Positions 14,483-23,236 of a DNA stretch of 34,918 bases are shown one piece after another (position 1 is the first letter of the stretch; every line of letters starts with the position of its first letter). This DNA is from Desulfitobacterium sp038181555. Its GTDB lineage: Bacteria; Bacillota; Desulfitobacteriia; Desulfitobacteriales; Desulfitobacteriaceae. The position numbers were made by a program, and so were the translations under genes. The stretch spans positions 1 through 34,918 of the forward strand of contig NZ_JBBWUA010000027.1 in the NCBI RefSeq assembly GCF_038181555.1. Direction: 5' to 3'. Under the pieces are notes generated by a model. It had not been told where the DNA came from. It worked only from the letters and a program-made list of their open reading frames with translations, and ran no database searches.

Positions 14483-15868
14483 ATGAAACTTTGGGGTGGC
14501 CGTTTTGAAAAATCCACTGATGCTTTGGTGGAGGATTTCCATTCTTCCATATCCTTTGACCAGCGCTTATATAAGCAGGATATTCAGGGCAGTATAGCCC
14601 ATGCACGGATGCTTGGGGAGATCGGGGTCTTGACCTCGGAAGAAACGCAGCAGATCATCGAGGGTCTTAAAGGCATCTTAACGGATATCCAAGCCGGAAA
14701 GATCGAGTTTGAAATCGGGGCCGAGGATATTCATATGAATGTTGAAAAGCTCCTGACAGAACGGGTAGGCACCGTAGGTAAGAAAGTGCATACGGGAAGA
14801 AGCCGTAATGATCAAGTAGCTCTGGATCTGCGTCTTTTCCTCCGGGAAGAGATCGATCACACGAAGGATTTATTAGTGGCGCTTCTGCGCACCATTCTTA
14901 ACCTGGTCAAGGAACACCAAGAAACCTGGATGCCCGGTTATACTCATTTGCAAAAAGCCCAACCGATCACCTTTGCTCATCATATGATGGCTTATGCCCA
15001 AATGCTTCTAAGGGACTTGGGCCGCCTCCAGGATACCCGTAAGCGCCTCAACGTATCCCCTCTAGGCTCGGGAGCTTTGGCTGGTACGACCTTTCCCCTT
15101 AAGCGAGAAATGGTAGCCGCGGAGCTGGATTTTGACGGGATTACTTGGAACTCTCTTGATGGAGTCAGCGATCGGGACTTTGCTTTGGAGTTCCTCAGTG
15201 CCGCCGCCATCATCATGATGCATCTTAGCCGCCTCTGTGAGGAGTTGGTGCTTTGGTCGACTGGAGAATTTCAATTCGTCATCATGGATGATGGCTACTC
15301 TACCGGATCGAGCATTATGCCTCAAAAGAAGAATCCTGATGTGGCAGAATTGGTCCGTGGCAAAACAGGTCGTGTCTATGGAGATTTGATGGCTCTGCTC
15401 ACCGTCATGAAAGGGCTACCTCTGGCTTATAATAAAGACATGCAGGAGGATAAGGAGCAAGTCTTTGATGCAGTGGATACCTTGCAAAAGTCGCTCCTAG
15501 TAGTCGAACCCATGCTGAGAACCATGAAGGTCAATAAAGAGGCTATGGCAAAGGGTGCTAAGGGCGGTTTTACTAATGCTACCGATCTAGCTGATTACCT
15601 AGCCAAAAAGAATGTTCCCTTCCGGGAAGCTCATGAAATCGTGGGTAAGCTAGTTCTTTACTGTTCAAAGAGAGGCTGTGGATTAGAAGATCTAACCTTA
15701 GAGGAGCTTCAAGAGCAGTCTTCTGTGTTTGAGAAGGATCTCTTTACCAGCATAGGCATTGAATATTGTGTCCGCCAGCGGGATATTCCCGGCGGTCCCT
15801 CCCCAACACGTGTCGCCCAAGCCATTGCTTGGACCGAAGACGCCCTAGCACAATTGACCAATAAGTGA
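14483..15868 (+). CDS. argH: Argininosuccinate lyase
   Basis: 461 residues. Cleaves argininosuccinate to arginine and fumarate. Seen: start MKLWGGRFEK typical of ArgH, HTGRSRNDQVALDLRL (about 104-119), PGYTHLQKAQP (about 152-162), and the superfamily signature GSSIMPQKKNPD (about 275-286) containing the catalytic serine loop. ATG 14483 is preceded by AAGGAAGG at 6 bases. The open frame extends 50 codons upstream without a good ribosome site, so that part is excluded. Confidence 0.97.
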   Translation: MKLWGGRFEKSTDALVEDFHSSISFDQRLYKQDIQGSIAHARMLGEIGVLTSEETQQIIEGLKGILTDIQAGKIEFEIGAEDIHMNVEKLLTERVGTVGKKVHTGRSRNDQVALDLRLFLREEIDHTKDLLVALLRTILNLVKEHQETWMPGYTHLQKAQPITFAHHMMAYAQMLLRDLGRLQDTRKRLNVSPLGSGALAGTTFPLKREMVAAELDFDGITWNSLDGVSDRDFALEFLSAAAIIMMHLSRLCEELVLWSTGEFQFVIMDDGYSTGSSIMPQKKNPDVAELVRGKTGRVYGDLMALLTVMKGLPLAYNKDMQEDKEQVFDAVDTLQKSLLVVEPMLRTMKVNKEAMAKGAKGGFTNATDLADYLAKKNVPFREAHEIVGKLVLYCSKRGCGLEDLTLEELQEQSSVFEKDLFTSIGIEYCVRQRDIPGGPSPTRVAQAIAWTEDALAQLTNK

Positions 15869-16238
15869 TGAAATCAGCTAGTCTTCTGCCGCTAGCTTAA
15901 GTGAGTTGTCTATAATCAGTGGATAATGTGTATAACTTTAAAATCTGTGGATAACCTCAGGAAATACCTATACCGGGTATAGAAAAGTCTAACAAACTCC
16001 TGGAAAAACTGGGTTACAAGTTCTAATGAGCATAAAAAACATAATTAGCCTGTGCATAGTGTGGACAACTCTGTGGATAACCTCCGAATAAGTTGCTTAT
16101 TGGGGTGGGTAATTCTGTATAGTTTTTTCTTTGTTGTGGACAAACTGAGGAAAGATAGTATGACCTAAGTCGAGTTTTTAAGGGTGGGGGATCAGTAAGA
16201 TAGAAGTAAGCTGGTGTTCAAGAAGGGGGAGGATTTAA
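15869..16238. other. Gene-free spacer with a DnaA-box cluster
   Basis: Within 226 bp are two perfect TGTGGATAA boxes (15946-15954, 16072-16080), AGTGGATAA (15918-15926) and two TGTGGACAA (16060-16068, 16135-16143), plus a weaker TGTGCATAG (16051-16059), all in the same orientation. TGTGGATAA is the reverse complement of the DnaA box TTATCCACA. No open reading frame or rRNA/tRNA is seen here. The spacer also carries the upstream region of pncB. A DnaA-binding locus (titration, regulatory or origin-like) is the best reading. Confidence 0.65.
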
Positions 16239-17690
16239 GTGCGTGATGTGGCGCTACTGACGGATCTATACCAACTGACCATGATGCAGGGCTATTACCA
16301 ACATGGCTATGAGGATAAGGATGCAGTTTTTGATTTGTATTTTCGCAAAATTCCTAGCGGCGGCGGATATGCTATTGCTGCAGGATTAGAGCAGGTTGTG
16401 GAGTATATTGAAAGTCTGCAGTTTTCCGAGGACGATCTGGATTACCTCAAGGGGTTAAATTTATTTACGGAGGATTTTCTTAAGGTTTTACAGAATTTCC
16501 GCTTTAATGGGGATATCGATGCCGTGCCTGAAGGAACGGTAGTGTTTCCTTATGAGCCAATTCTGCGGGTGAAAGCAAGGATTTCAGAGGCTCAGTTGAT
16601 CGAGACGGCACTCTTAAACATCATAAATTTCGAGACCCTAATTGCTAGCAAGGCTTCCCGGGTGGTGGCTGCTACCGGTGGGGGTAGTGTCATGGAATTT
16701 GGCCTTCGACGTGCCCAAGGACCTGATGCAGGAATAATGGGCTCGCGAGCAGCTTTTATCGGAGGTTGTCAGTCGACTTCTAATGTGTTGGCAGGAAAAA
16801 GATATGGGATACCCGTTTCCGGAACCCAAGCCCATAGTTGGATTCAATGCTTCCCAAGTGAAGTAGAGGCCTTCCGTGCCTATGCGCGCACCTTTCCGGA
16901 TCAGTGCTTGCTGTTAGTCGATACCTATAATGTTCTCAAATCAGGGGTCCCCAACGCCATTAAAGTGGGCCTGGAGCTGGAGGCAGAGGGGCATCGTTTC
17001 TTAGGAATCCGCATTGACAGCGGTGATTTAACTTATCTATCACGCGAAGCCCGCAAAATGCTTGATGCTGCAGGCTTGAAGCATGCTAAGATTGTGGGCT
17101 CTAATGACTTGGATGAACACACTATCACGGCTATCCGAGCTCAGGGAGCGACTATCGATTCCTGGGGTGTGGGAACCCATTTGATTACATCAAAAGATAC
17201 GCCTGCTTTGGGCGGAGTGTATAAACTAGCTGCGGAAGGGAAAGATGGGTTATTCGAGCCGCGTCTTAAGGTCTCCGAGAATATCAGCAAGATTACCAAC
17301 CCCGGTATTAAGAAGATCGTACGCTTTTACGATCAACAAGGGAAAGCCATGGCTGATCTCATTGCTTTAGAAGACGAGCAATTTCGAGAGCCCTTGACTA
17401 TCTTTGATCCCATCCAGACCTGGAAGCGGAAGACCCTCACTAATTTTAAGACTCGAGAGCTTTTGGTACCGGTTTTCCGAGGAGGCAAGCGGGTCTACGA
17501 CCTTCCGAACCTCAAGGAGATTCAAACCTATGCTCAAGGGGAATGTGCTAGCTTGTGGGATGAAGTAAAGCGCTTAGTCAACCCGCATCACTATATCGTG
17601 GACCTATCCCCTAAGCTTTTCGAGCTAAGGCAGTCCTTATTGCTAGAGATTAGTAATTCAGTGGAGAAAGTAAGCGAAACCATGAAATAG
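16239..17690 (+). CDS. pncB: Nicotinate phosphoribosyltransferase
   Basis: 483 residues. Converts nicotinate and PRPP to nicotinate mononucleotide in NAD salvage. Seen: LLTDLYQLTMMQGYYQHG at the N-terminus, RRAQGPDAGIMGSRAA (about 152-167), GTQAHSW (195-201) with the catalytic histidine, and the phosphate-binding GVGTHLITSKD. The length fits the long bacterial/animal-type enzyme. Start is GTG with GGGGGAGG 7 bases upstream. nadE follows 64 bases later on the same strand, so the two form an operon that runs from nicotinate mononucleotide (with NadD elsewhere) to NAD. Confidence 0.95.
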   Translation: MRDVALLTDLYQLTMMQGYYQHGYEDKDAVFDLYFRKIPSGGGYAIAAGLEQVVEYIESLQFSEDDLDYLKGLNLFTEDFLKVLQNFRFNGDIDAVPEGTVVFPYEPILRVKARISEAQLIETALLNIINFETLIASKASRVVAATGGGSVMEFGLRRAQGPDAGIMGSRAAFIGGCQSTSNVLAGKRYGIPVSGTQAHSWIQCFPSEVEAFRAYARTFPDQCLLLVDTYNVLKSGVPNAIKVGLELEAEGHRFLGIRIDSGDLTYLSREARKMLDAAGLKHAKIVGSNDLDEHTITAIRAQGATIDSWGVGTHLITSKDTPALGGVYKLAAEGKDGLFEPRLKVSENISKITNPGIKKIVRFYDQQGKAMADLIALEDEQFREPLTIFDPIQTWKRKTLTNFKTRELLVPVFRGGKRVYDLPNLKEIQTYAQGECASLWDEVKRLVNPHHYIVDLSPKLFELRQSLLLEISNSVEKVSETMK

Positions 17691-17754
17691 GCACTATCAG
17701 AGTGACCGCTATCGGGATAACAAGTATATCATGGCATAGAGGAGGCTAAAACCT

Positions 17755-18522
17755 ATGTGGAGTCCTGAAGAATTAGAAGCACGAATCAATATGACTGTAG
17801 AATGGCTACGGGAGCGTGTTCATGAGGCTCATGCTCAAGGGCTGGTAATTGGCGTCTCCGGTGGGGTTGATTCGGCAGTGGTGGCCGGCTTATGTAAGCG
17901 TGCTTTTCCGGACAACTCTGTCGGCGTAGTACTACCTGCAGGATCGAACCCTGTGGATCGGGACGACGCCCTGTTGACAACGGAAACCTTGTCCTTACAA
18001 ACCCTAGAAGTGGATCTGACCCATGCTCATCAGGACATTCTGGCTTCAGTTAATGCAGCACTAAGCGCACAAGGGTTTGCATTTGAGGAAAGATTAAGTC
18101 AGGGAAACTTAAAGGCACGTTTGCGCATGTCCGCCTTATATACGGTAGCCAATGCTCTTAATTACCTTGTGGTCGGAACAGACAATGCTCCCGAGTCGTA
18201 TACCGGGTATTTTACGAAATATGGTGATGGTGGGGTCGATATTCTCCCCCTAGCCTCCCTAACCAAGACGGAAGTAAGAGCTTGGGCAGCCCAGCTGGGA
18301 CTACCGAATAAAATCGTTAATCGGGTTCCTACCGCTGGATTATGGGAAGGGCAAACCGACGAGCAAGAGATGGGAGTTACCTATGATCTCATTGATCGTT
18401 ACCTCTTAGGGGAAAAGGTTCCCGAGGCTATCCAAACGAAGATTGAAGACATGCATCGTCGTAGCGAACATAAGAGAAAGCTACCACCTGCCCTAGCTTT
18501 GCCTAAACTTACGGAGCTCTAG
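17755..18522 (+). CDS. nadE: NAD synthetase, ammonia-dependent type
   Basis: 255 residues. Amidates nicotinic acid adenine dinucleotide to NAD with ATP. Seen: the PP-loop GVSGGVDSA (33-41), GTDNAPESYTGYFTKYGDGG (about 142-161), LTKTEVRAWA and the AGLWEGQTDE stretch. There is no glutaminase domain, so ammonia (or a separate amidase) supplies nitrogen. ATG 17755 follows GAGGAGG at 8 bases. Second gene of the pncB-nadE pair. Confidence 0.95.
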   Translation: MWSPEELEARINMTVEWLRERVHEAHAQGLVIGVSGGVDSAVVAGLCKRAFPDNSVGVVLPAGSNPVDRDDALLTTETLSLQTLEVDLTHAHQDILASVNAALSAQGFAFEERLSQGNLKARLRMSALYTVANALNYLVVGTDNAPESYTGYFTKYGDGGVDILPLASLTKTEVRAWAAQLGLPNKIVNRVPTAGLWEGQTDEQEMGVTYDLIDRYLLGEKVPEAIQTKIEDMHRRSEHKRKLPPALALPKLTEL

Positions 18523-18623
18523 GTTGCCCAGCAGGGTCATAGCTAAATGCTTGTTTCCGGTAGCAGATTTGCTAAGGTCTAAATAGTATAGAAGATAATA
18601 TGCAAAGAAGGAGGGGCAGGCAG

Positions 18624-19199
18624 TTGCGAATAGGAGTAGACATCGATGGCGTGGTTTCCGATAGTTATAGGGCTTGGGTCAGGGAGTTGAATCAGCATTT
18701 TGGAACCAATATTCTCGAACTCAAGAACTACGATATGCATTTGGATTTTGGAGTGTCTTGGGAGGCTATGGGGAAGTACTTTGATGATAATGTGGCTCAT
18801 CTATTTGACATACCGCAGCCTGTAGCTGGTGCAAAGGAAGGCATTGACAAGCTTCTCAGGGAAGGTCATGAGGTGGTTTATGTCACGGCCCGCTCCTTGG
18901 AAGAAGAAAAGCATACAGTACGGTGGCTAGAAAAATACAAAATTCCTTATGAGCAGATTCTCTTCACAAGCTTCCAGTGCAAAGTAGAATACGCTTTGCA
19001 GTGGAAGCTGGAGATTTTCTTGGAAGATTACCTAGGTAATGCCCAAGCGATTTCTGAAGCAGGGATTCATGTTCTCCTTTTGGATGCCAGCTATAACAAG
19101 GGGGAACTACCCTCAGGGATCACTCGTTGCCAAGATTGGCGTGAGATTATAAAAGAAATCAGAAAAAGGTCCTTTTATCCTCAATCCGCCTCAATGTAA
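18624..19199 (+). CDS. HAD-superfamily 5'-nucleotidase-like phosphatase
   Basis: 191 residues. N-terminal MRIGVDIDGVVSDSY supplies the two aspartates of the HAD motif (D6, D8). Later VVYVTARS corresponds to motif II and the acidic EDYLGNA segment to motif IV. The layout is that of the 5'(3')-deoxyribonucleotidase / NT5C-like group. Start TTG 18624 is preceded by AAGGAGGGG at about 8 bases. The ATG at 18600 would make this site coding. It lies 101 bp after nadE, possibly in the same transcript, which would fit nucleotide turnover (inference). A terminator follows. Confidence 0.8.
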   Translation: MRIGVDIDGVVSDSYRAWVRELNQHFGTNILELKNYDMHLDFGVSWEAMGKYFDDNVAHLFDIPQPVAGAKEGIDKLLREGHEVVYVTARSLEEEKHTVRWLEKYKIPYEQILFTSFQCKVEYALQWKLEIFLEDYLGNAQAISEAGIHVLLLDASYNKGELPSGITRCQDWREIIKEIRKRSFYPQSASM

Positions 19200-19204
19200 T
19201 GAAC

Positions 19205-19229
19205 AAGGGAAGCCGTTTGGCTTCCCTTT
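19205..19229 (+). terminator. Terminator after HAD gene
   Basis: Ten-base stem AAGGGAAGCC / GGCTTCCCTT with a 4-base loop and a weak T tail, right after the stop codon. A second small inverted repeat (19252-19266) lies beyond. Confidence 0.65.
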
Positions 19230-19316
19230 AAAATTTCCCATATATATCGAACAGTCCTTGAAGGACTCTACTCATTTTTTCATGATACACCTTATATTTA
19301 TCTACAAACTAACTTT

Positions 19317-19658
19317 TTAGCTGATCTCCTCATTTTTGCTCTGGGGCTTGTGTTTCTTATCGACTAGATGCTGGATGGCCATTACCGGATGCTGGAGAAT
19401 CATCCTAGGGCCCGAGTAACGCATAACGACGCGAATCTTCTCGCGCATATCCTTTTTATAACAATGGACAGTGCAATTTCCGCATACAGGTTTATCCTCC
19501 CCAAACATACATTTGTCTGCACGTTTCAGGGAATAAGTTAAAAGCTCTTGGCAATCAGTGCAAAGTCCGGACTCTGTCTTGTGGTTGTCCTTGCAGTAGA
19601 GTTTAATCATGACCTCAACGGTCTTTTTTTCACGTTGTGCGCGGGTAGTTTGAGCCAT
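19317..19658 (-). CDS. YgbA family (nitrous oxide-stimulated promoter) protein
   Basis: 113 residues with the family pattern: LYCKDNHK, LCTDCQELLTYSLKRADKCMF, PVCGNCTVHCY, and MREKIRVVMRYSGPRMILQHP. The cysteines (about eight) suggest a metal or Fe-S/NO-responsive site. E. coli YgbA is induced by nitrosative stress and has been linked to recovery from it. The biochemical role is not settled. ATG 19658 has AAGGAGGGG upstream. It begins 15 bases after the murC stop, so it is co-transcribed with murC. Confidence 0.82.
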   Translation of the reverse strand: MAQTTRAQREKKTVEVMIKLYCKDNHKTESGLCTDCQELLTYSLKRADKCMFGEDKPVCGNCTVHCYKKDMREKIRVVMRYSGPRMILQHPVMAIQHLVDKKHKPQSKNEEIS

Positions 19659-19673
19659 GTTAACCCCTCCTTT

Positions 19674-21023
19674 TTAACCCACTAGGCTTTGCCCGACCTT
19701 ATAAATATCTCCTGCACCTAAGGTTAAGACAAGATCTTCAGGAGTTAGGGTCTGAGCAAGATAGTCGCTGATTCCGTCAAGTGAGTTAATATAGCGGGCA
19801 TTACCCCCTTGCTGGCAGATCAAATCAGCTAGGGAGGAAGAGGAAACAGTGTTAAGATTTTTTTCCCGTGCAGAAGCAAAGATGTCCGCAATGACTACTT
19901 CATCAGCGGCCTGAAAGGATTCGGAGAACTCCTGAAGGAGTTTTTCTGTACGACTAAAGGTATGAGGCTGGAACACAGCTCGGATACGACGGTCCGGGAA
20001 GGAGAGTCTTGCACCCTCCAAAGTGGAACGGATCTCCGTGGGGTGATGGGCATAATCATCGACGATCAGAGCGCCCGCATTCATGCCGATTTGCTCAAAG
20101 CGGCGCTTAGTGCCATTAAAGAGGCCCAAATTCTTCAATATTTGCTCAGGCGGAATTCCAATCTCCAGGCAGAGTGCGATGGCAGCCAAGGCGTTTAAAA
20201 TATTGTGCTTACCACTCACGTGGAGGTGTAGATCTCCGAGGTGGGTACCATGAGCCATGATTTTCATGGAGCTTCCGCCATCATGGAATTGGATATCTTT
20301 TGCGCAGATATCCGCGTCCTCGCTGAAGCCAAAGGTTATGATGGGTGCCTGGGAGTGAATTGACTCCCGGTGGGGATCCTCATGCCAAATAAAAACTTTG
20401 CCTTGGGGTGGAATCTTCTGGGCTATTTCCGAAAAGGCCAGGATGACATCATCTAAATTCTTAAAATAATCAGGGTGATCAAATTCGATATTGGTAATGA
20501 TTAAGTACTCAGGAGAATAATTGAGGAAATGGCGACGATACTCACAGGATTCAGCTAGGAAAAAGTCCCCCTGACCTGAATAAGCGTTACCGCCGATGCT
20601 GGGAACATCGCTCCCCACGACAATAGTGGGATCAATTCCGGACTGAAGCAGAGTCAATCCGATCATGGCAGTAGTTGTAGTCTTACCATGAGTTCCAGAG
20701 ACTGCGATGCCGCGTTTCTTAGACATGAGTCTTCCCAGAAATTGAGCATAAGAGTAAACAGGGATATTCAATTCCCTGGCGCGGGAAATTTCTTCATGGT
20801 TTTCATTATAGGCAGCCGAAGCCACAACTATATCAGATTTTTCAACATTGGCGGCAGCAAAGGGAAGGACAGGAATATTAGCCCGCTCTAAGACCGCATC
20901 TGTGAAGAAGCGTTCGGAGACATCTGAACCTGTAATCTCTGCCCCTTCGATTTGAGCGGTGACTTGTGCTAAGGCACTCATACCTGTTCCTTTGATCCCA
21001 ACAAAATGAATATGTAACGGCAA
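19674..21023 (-). CDS. murC: UDP-N-acetylmuramate--L-alanine ligase
   Basis: 449 residues. Adds L-alanine to UDP-MurNAc in peptidoglycan precursor synthesis. Seen: N-terminal Rossmann loop HFVGIKGTGMSALA (6-19), ATP loop GTHGKTTTT (110-118), central NIEFDHPDYF, and the C-terminal domain with VDDYAHHPTEI and QPHTFSRT, both MurC signatures. The usual ADESD loop is replaced by AESCEYRRHFL, a variant I associate with clostridial MurC proteins. Start is TTG 21023 with AAGGGAAG about 8 bases upstream. Mpl (tripeptide ligase) is an alternative family member but less likely by length. Confidence 0.9.
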   Translation of the reverse strand: MPLHIHFVGIKGTGMSALAQVTAQIEGAEITGSDVSERFFTDAVLERANIPVLPFAAANVEKSDIVVASAAYNENHEEISRARELNIPVYSYAQFLGRLMSKKRGIAVSGTHGKTTTTAMIGLTLLQSGIDPTIVVGSDVPSIGGNAYSGQGDFFLAESCEYRRHFLNYSPEYLIITNIEFDHPDYFKNLDDVILAFSEIAQKIPPQGKVFIWHEDPHRESIHSQAPIITFGFSEDADICAKDIQFHDGGSSMKIMAHGTHLGDLHLHVSGKHNILNALAAIALCLEIGIPPEQILKNLGLFNGTKRRFEQIGMNAGALIVDDYAHHPTEIRSTLEGARLSFPDRRIRAVFQPHTFSRTEKLLQEFSESFQAADEVVIADIFASAREKNLNTVSSSSLADLICQQGGNARYINSLDGISDYLAQTLTPEDLVLTLGAGDIYKVGQSLVG

Positions 21024-21120
21024 GATACATCTTCCCTTCTAGTTTCGAACTCTACATTCCATTATACCCAATCGTGACACAAAATGTATCATTTTATAAA
21101 GGGATTATGAACGGAAATTT

Positions 21121-21789
21121 TTAGGGTTTTTTCTGCTCACAACCAGTAACCATGGACTGCAGACGACTGAGGTCTGAGGTAGTGCTTAGGTAGCCGTGGA
21201 GTAGAATTGTGGTACTAAAGTAGATAGCCCCAGTATACTTGATCATGCGCAGGATTTGAAGTCCTCCTAAGAGCTGTATTACCCAGTCAAGATGTTCTCC
21301 TGCCCAGTAAGAGGCTAGGGAGATGAAGAACAGAAAAGGGAAAAGAAGAAACCAACTGCTAAAGATCACCTTTTGCCCGGGATTATAAAACCCTTGGGAA
21401 GGAAGAGTCGGTCGTAGATAAAAATAATAAGCAAAAAGACTCGGAATATCTTTAAAATCCTGCCAGGAGGGGAAAAGGGTTTTATCCTTACGCAGGATCA
21501 TATCCACTAAACGAAAAATGAAGAAGGCTGATGCCAGCCAGCCAAAGCTCACATGCGCCACAAAAACCTTAGCATAGGGGAAAGCAAGAAAGGGTAGGGG
21601 TTGATGAAGCACCAGACCGGTAAGAAGAATTCCGGTTAGGGAAAGGGCAAATCCCCAATGAAAGACTCGCACAGGGGCTGGAAAGCCTGGGACCAGTACA
21701 TCCAATAGTTTGCCCTTTTGAAGTTCCTTCTGGACTGGCTTGCGAAGTTGGGGCTGAGGTTGACATACTTGGTGTTTTTCTTTATTCAA
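21121..21789 (-). CDS. [NiFe] hydrogenase b-type cytochrome subunit
   Basis: 222 residues. After a polar N-terminus (1-38) come four membrane helices with histidines suited to two b haems: H44 (VRVFHWGFALS), H62, H79 (FVAHVSFGW) and H198 (LLHGY). The layout matches HyaC/HupC cytochromes that pass electrons from the hydrogenase small subunit to menaquinone. I start at TTG 21789, which follows GGAGGTG at about 6 bases and lies 19 bases past the large-subunit stop. The longer frame that overlaps that gene (to 21882) is rejected. Last gene of the hydrogenase operon. Confidence 0.85.
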   Translation of the reverse strand: MNKEKHQVCQPQPQLRKPVQKELQKGKLLDVLVPGFPAPVRVFHWGFALSLTGILLTGLVLHQPLPFLAFPYAKVFVAHVSFGWLASAFFIFRLVDMILRKDKTLFPSWQDFKDIPSLFAYYFYLRPTLPSQGFYNPGQKVIFSSWFLLFPFLFFISLASYWAGEHLDWVIQLLGGLQILRMIKYTGAIYFSTTILLHGYLSTTSDLSRLQSMVTGCEQKKP

Positions 21790-21808
21790 TGGCTTCACCT
21801 CCAGCCTA

Positions 21809-23203
21809 TTATACTCGTACGTTGAGGGTGCGGAGACGCTCGCCATCAATAAGGTGGACACTGCAGGAAAAGCAGGGATCAAAGGAGCGAATGACTCTGC
21901 CGGCTTCTTTCAATTCTGGATGTTCAATCTTGAGCCCGCGAATGGAAAATTCTCCGACGCTGCAATTTCCCTTTTCGTCTCGAGAACTATAGTTCCAAGT
22001 GGAAGGGGTAATGATTTGATAATGATCGACTCGCCCTTTGGTGATTTTTACCCAATGACCCAAGGATCCGCGCATGGCCTCCACATAACCTATACCCATC
22101 CCTGATTCCTGCTCCACTTTGGTGTTTATGGTCTCCGCACCGGGAACTAAGCGTTCCAGCCAGATCATAGCTGCCTCTGCAATCTTCTTGGCCTCCATGA
22201 CCCGAGACCAATGACGGCCAATGGCCCCGTAGCCGATAATTTTTTCCTTGGCCACGACGGCACGAGCTAATGGGCCTACCTCGAGAGCATGTCCCTGATA
22301 GCGAGGCGCTTTGATCCAGGTGTAACCTTGAGGCTGATTTTTGTCGGGGACAGTTTTTTCTTGCCAAGGATGAATAGGTCCGGTTTGTTCATACCAAGCG
22401 GTCGTCACTTCTTCCGTAATAAAGCGATCTTCGAAGGGGTGATGGTTATCTTGAAGGACGATCCCATGGGGAAACAGGGTACTACCATCAGGCTGGGTGA
22501 AGCCACCCACAGAGAGGAAGTTGCCGTTTCCTTTGCCTAAATATACGTATTCAGGATATCGCTCGGCCAAAAACTCCACATCCGGAATCATCACGTTATT
22601 GATAAATTCAAGAATGGTGATTAGATAACCGCGATAGCGATTAATCTTATCGGCATCCACGTGCATGGTGCACCCTCCGGGTACAATCCCATGTCCATGA
22701 GGAGCCTTGCCCCCGAAGACACCAAAAGCCGCGTGCGCATTCCGAGAAATCTCTATGGAATTAAAGTAATGCTCAGTTAGGCGTTGATCTTCCTGGGGAG
22801 TAAGGCGGATGTCTCCCTCTAAATGAGGGGTGAAGGGGGGGATATCAGGACCCTTAAAATAATCGGGCATGCTCATAAGATAGAAGTGGCGGAGATGATT
22901 CTGCAGGAAATCACTACCCATAATGAGATTGCGGAGAATCAATCCGTTCGGTGGTACGGTCATGCCCAAAGCTTGTTCCACAGCAAAGGAAGACGCCACA
23001 CCATGAAGAGAAGAGCAAATGCCGCAGATGCGCTGGGTATAGTAAGGCATGTCAAAAGCGGATCGGCCTTCGAGAATTTGCTCAAAGCCTCGGTAAAGGG
23101 TGTCCGCAATCAGGGCATCTTGGATCACTCCGTTTTCCAGATGAGCCTCCACCAACATTGGGTTGTGGATTCGGGTAAATGGAAAAATAATCTTCTTTTC
23201 CAG
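21809..23203 (-). CDS. hyaB: [NiFe] hydrogenase large subunit
   Basis: 464 residues. Holds the Ni-Fe(CN)2CO site that splits or forms H2. Seen: N-terminal CGIC motif RICGICSSLH (about C60, C63) and C-terminal DPCFSCSVH (about C444, C447), the four Ni-binding cysteines. After the final His comes a 14-residue tail that a maturation protease would remove. The first ATG (23158) would cut off the conserved FPFTRIHNP lead-in. Reading upstream in frame gives that sequence, and a CTG at 23203 with GAGGGAG 7 bases before it is the best start. The small subunit is immediately upstream and the cytochrome downstream. No maturation genes lie in the window. Confidence 0.93.
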   Translation of the reverse strand: MEKKIIFPFTRIHNPMLVEAHLENGVIQDALIADTLYRGFEQILEGRSAFDMPYYTQRICGICSSLHGVASSFAVEQALGMTVPPNGLILRNLIMGSDFLQNHLRHFYLMSMPDYFKGPDIPPFTPHLEGDIRLTPQEDQRLTEHYFNSIEISRNAHAAFGVFGGKAPHGHGIVPGGCTMHVDADKINRYRGYLITILEFINNVMIPDVEFLAERYPEYVYLGKGNGNFLSVGGFTQPDGSTLFPHGIVLQDNHHPFEDRFITEEVTTAWYEQTGPIHPWQEKTVPDKNQPQGYTWIKAPRYQGHALEVGPLARAVVAKEKIIGYGAIGRHWSRVMEAKKIAEAAMIWLERLVPGAETINTKVEQESGMGIGYVEAMRGSLGHWVKITKGRVDHYQIITPSTWNYSSRDEKGNCSVGEFSIRGLKIEHPELKEAGRVIRSFDPCFSCSVHLIDGERLRTLNVRV

Positions 23204-23236
23204 AAGCTCACTCCCTCGTTCACTTGTGGTTAGGAA

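Noticed and set aside
21790..21882. Upstream extension of the cytochrome b subunit into the large-subunit gene
   Set aside because: The family does not carry this extension, and a GGAGGTG-TTG start fits at 21789.
22823..23233. Plus-strand ORFs opposite the hydrogenase large subunit
   Set aside because: They are antisense shadows of a gene identified by strong family motifs.
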